Assembly (NCBI GenBank): GCA_965657165.1
Contig: CBFHNG010000021.1
Coordinates: 1-32,382 of the forward strand
DNA length: 32,382 bases
Direction: 5' to 3'
Source of the DNA: UBA3537 sp965657165
GTDB taxonomy: Bacteria > Bacteroidota > Bacteroidia > Flavobacteriales > Flavobacteriaceae
The notes below the pieces were generated by a model, which saw nothing but the letters and a program-made list of their open reading frames with translations, searched no databases and had not been told where the DNA came from. Shown here in pieces: positions 32,269 through 32,382 of this stretch. Each line of letters opens with the position of its first letter. Position 1 is the first letter of the stretch. A program made the translations under genes and the position numbers.

Positions 32269-32382
32269 CTATTCCCCCAGTTGATTAATCAATGTGGTGA
32301 GGTTTTCAGTAGTTCCGTATTCTACATCAATAGTAAATTCATCTTCTTCCTGAACATCTATTTCAAGTGTTCCGAATCTAAG
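32269..32382 (-). CDS. C-terminal fragment of a leftward gene entering from the right edge
   Basis: Reading leftward from the window edge gives 37 codons ending at TAG (32271-32269). The peptide contains LRFGTLEIDVQEEDEFTIDV and ends NLTTLINQLGE. It is acidic, with alternating hydrophobic residues like beta strands. The codon pattern and acidic composition look like a real protein end, but the family cannot be told. It converges on the FGE gene across the terminator at 32192-32230. Confidence 0.5.
   Translation of the reverse strand, partial: LRFGTLEIDVQEEDEFTIDVEYGTTENLTTLINQLGE

Noticed and set aside
1..32382. CRISPR arrays, tRNA or rRNA genes, insertion sequences
   Set aside because: No regularly spaced repeats, RNA-gene-like segments, transposase genes or flanking terminal repeats were seen.

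Overview
The window looks like part of the genome of a marine member of Flavobacteriia (Bacteroidota). The evidence is AT-rich DNA, a SusC/SusD pair, a hybrid two-component sensor/regulator, type IX secretion (T9SS) C-terminal domains, lipoprotein signals, and several TAnnTTTG-type promoter elements. Most of it (about 1.4-29.0 kb) is one large polysaccharide-utilization locus (PUL) for a sulfated glycan. The genus cannot be told from the sequence.

Layout. 1-1376: the start of a leftward secreted-protein gene, a 55-residue leftward ORF facing a two-gene rightward unit (zinc-ribbon-like protein, small membrane protein), then a terminator and three perfect palindromes. 1377-5483 (leftward operon): two secreted S1-type sulfatases, then class I mannose-6-phosphate isomerase. 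5759-9941 (rightward operon): cytoplasmic GH130 family enzyme, sodium/solute symporter, lipoprotein sulfatase. It is followed by a decayed tail of another sulfatase. 10243-14929: hybrid two-component regulator and a LacX-type aldose 1-epimerase. 14988-15804 (leftward): a broken secreted esterase. 16011-28998 (rightward, near-continuous operon): three related putative TIM-barrel glycosidases of no family I recognise, SusC, SusD and two more sulfatases. 29106-32129: a small secreted protein, a T9SS beta-helix protein and a lipoprotein formylglycine-generating enzyme. A leftward gene enters from the right edge.

How the parts fit (inference). The T9SS-targeted glycosidase and SusC/D would handle the polymer at the surface. 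The other glycosidases and five sulfatases would finish depolymerisation and desulfation, with the formylglycine-generating enzyme activating the sulfatases. The symporter would import small products. GH130 phosphorolysis would give mannose 1-phosphate, and mannose-6-phosphate isomerase would lead into fructose 6-phosphate, so the glycan probably contains mannose. The hybrid regulator probably senses an oligosaccharide. The two divergent control regions (5484-5758 and 15805-16010) share sequence elements that could be its operators.

Most worth follow-up: the three-member glycosidase group (shared NWEGDW and IGE motifs, three different localisation signals), the shared promoter elements, the exported formylglycine-generating enzyme with both active-site cysteines, and two decayed genes inside an otherwise intact locus.
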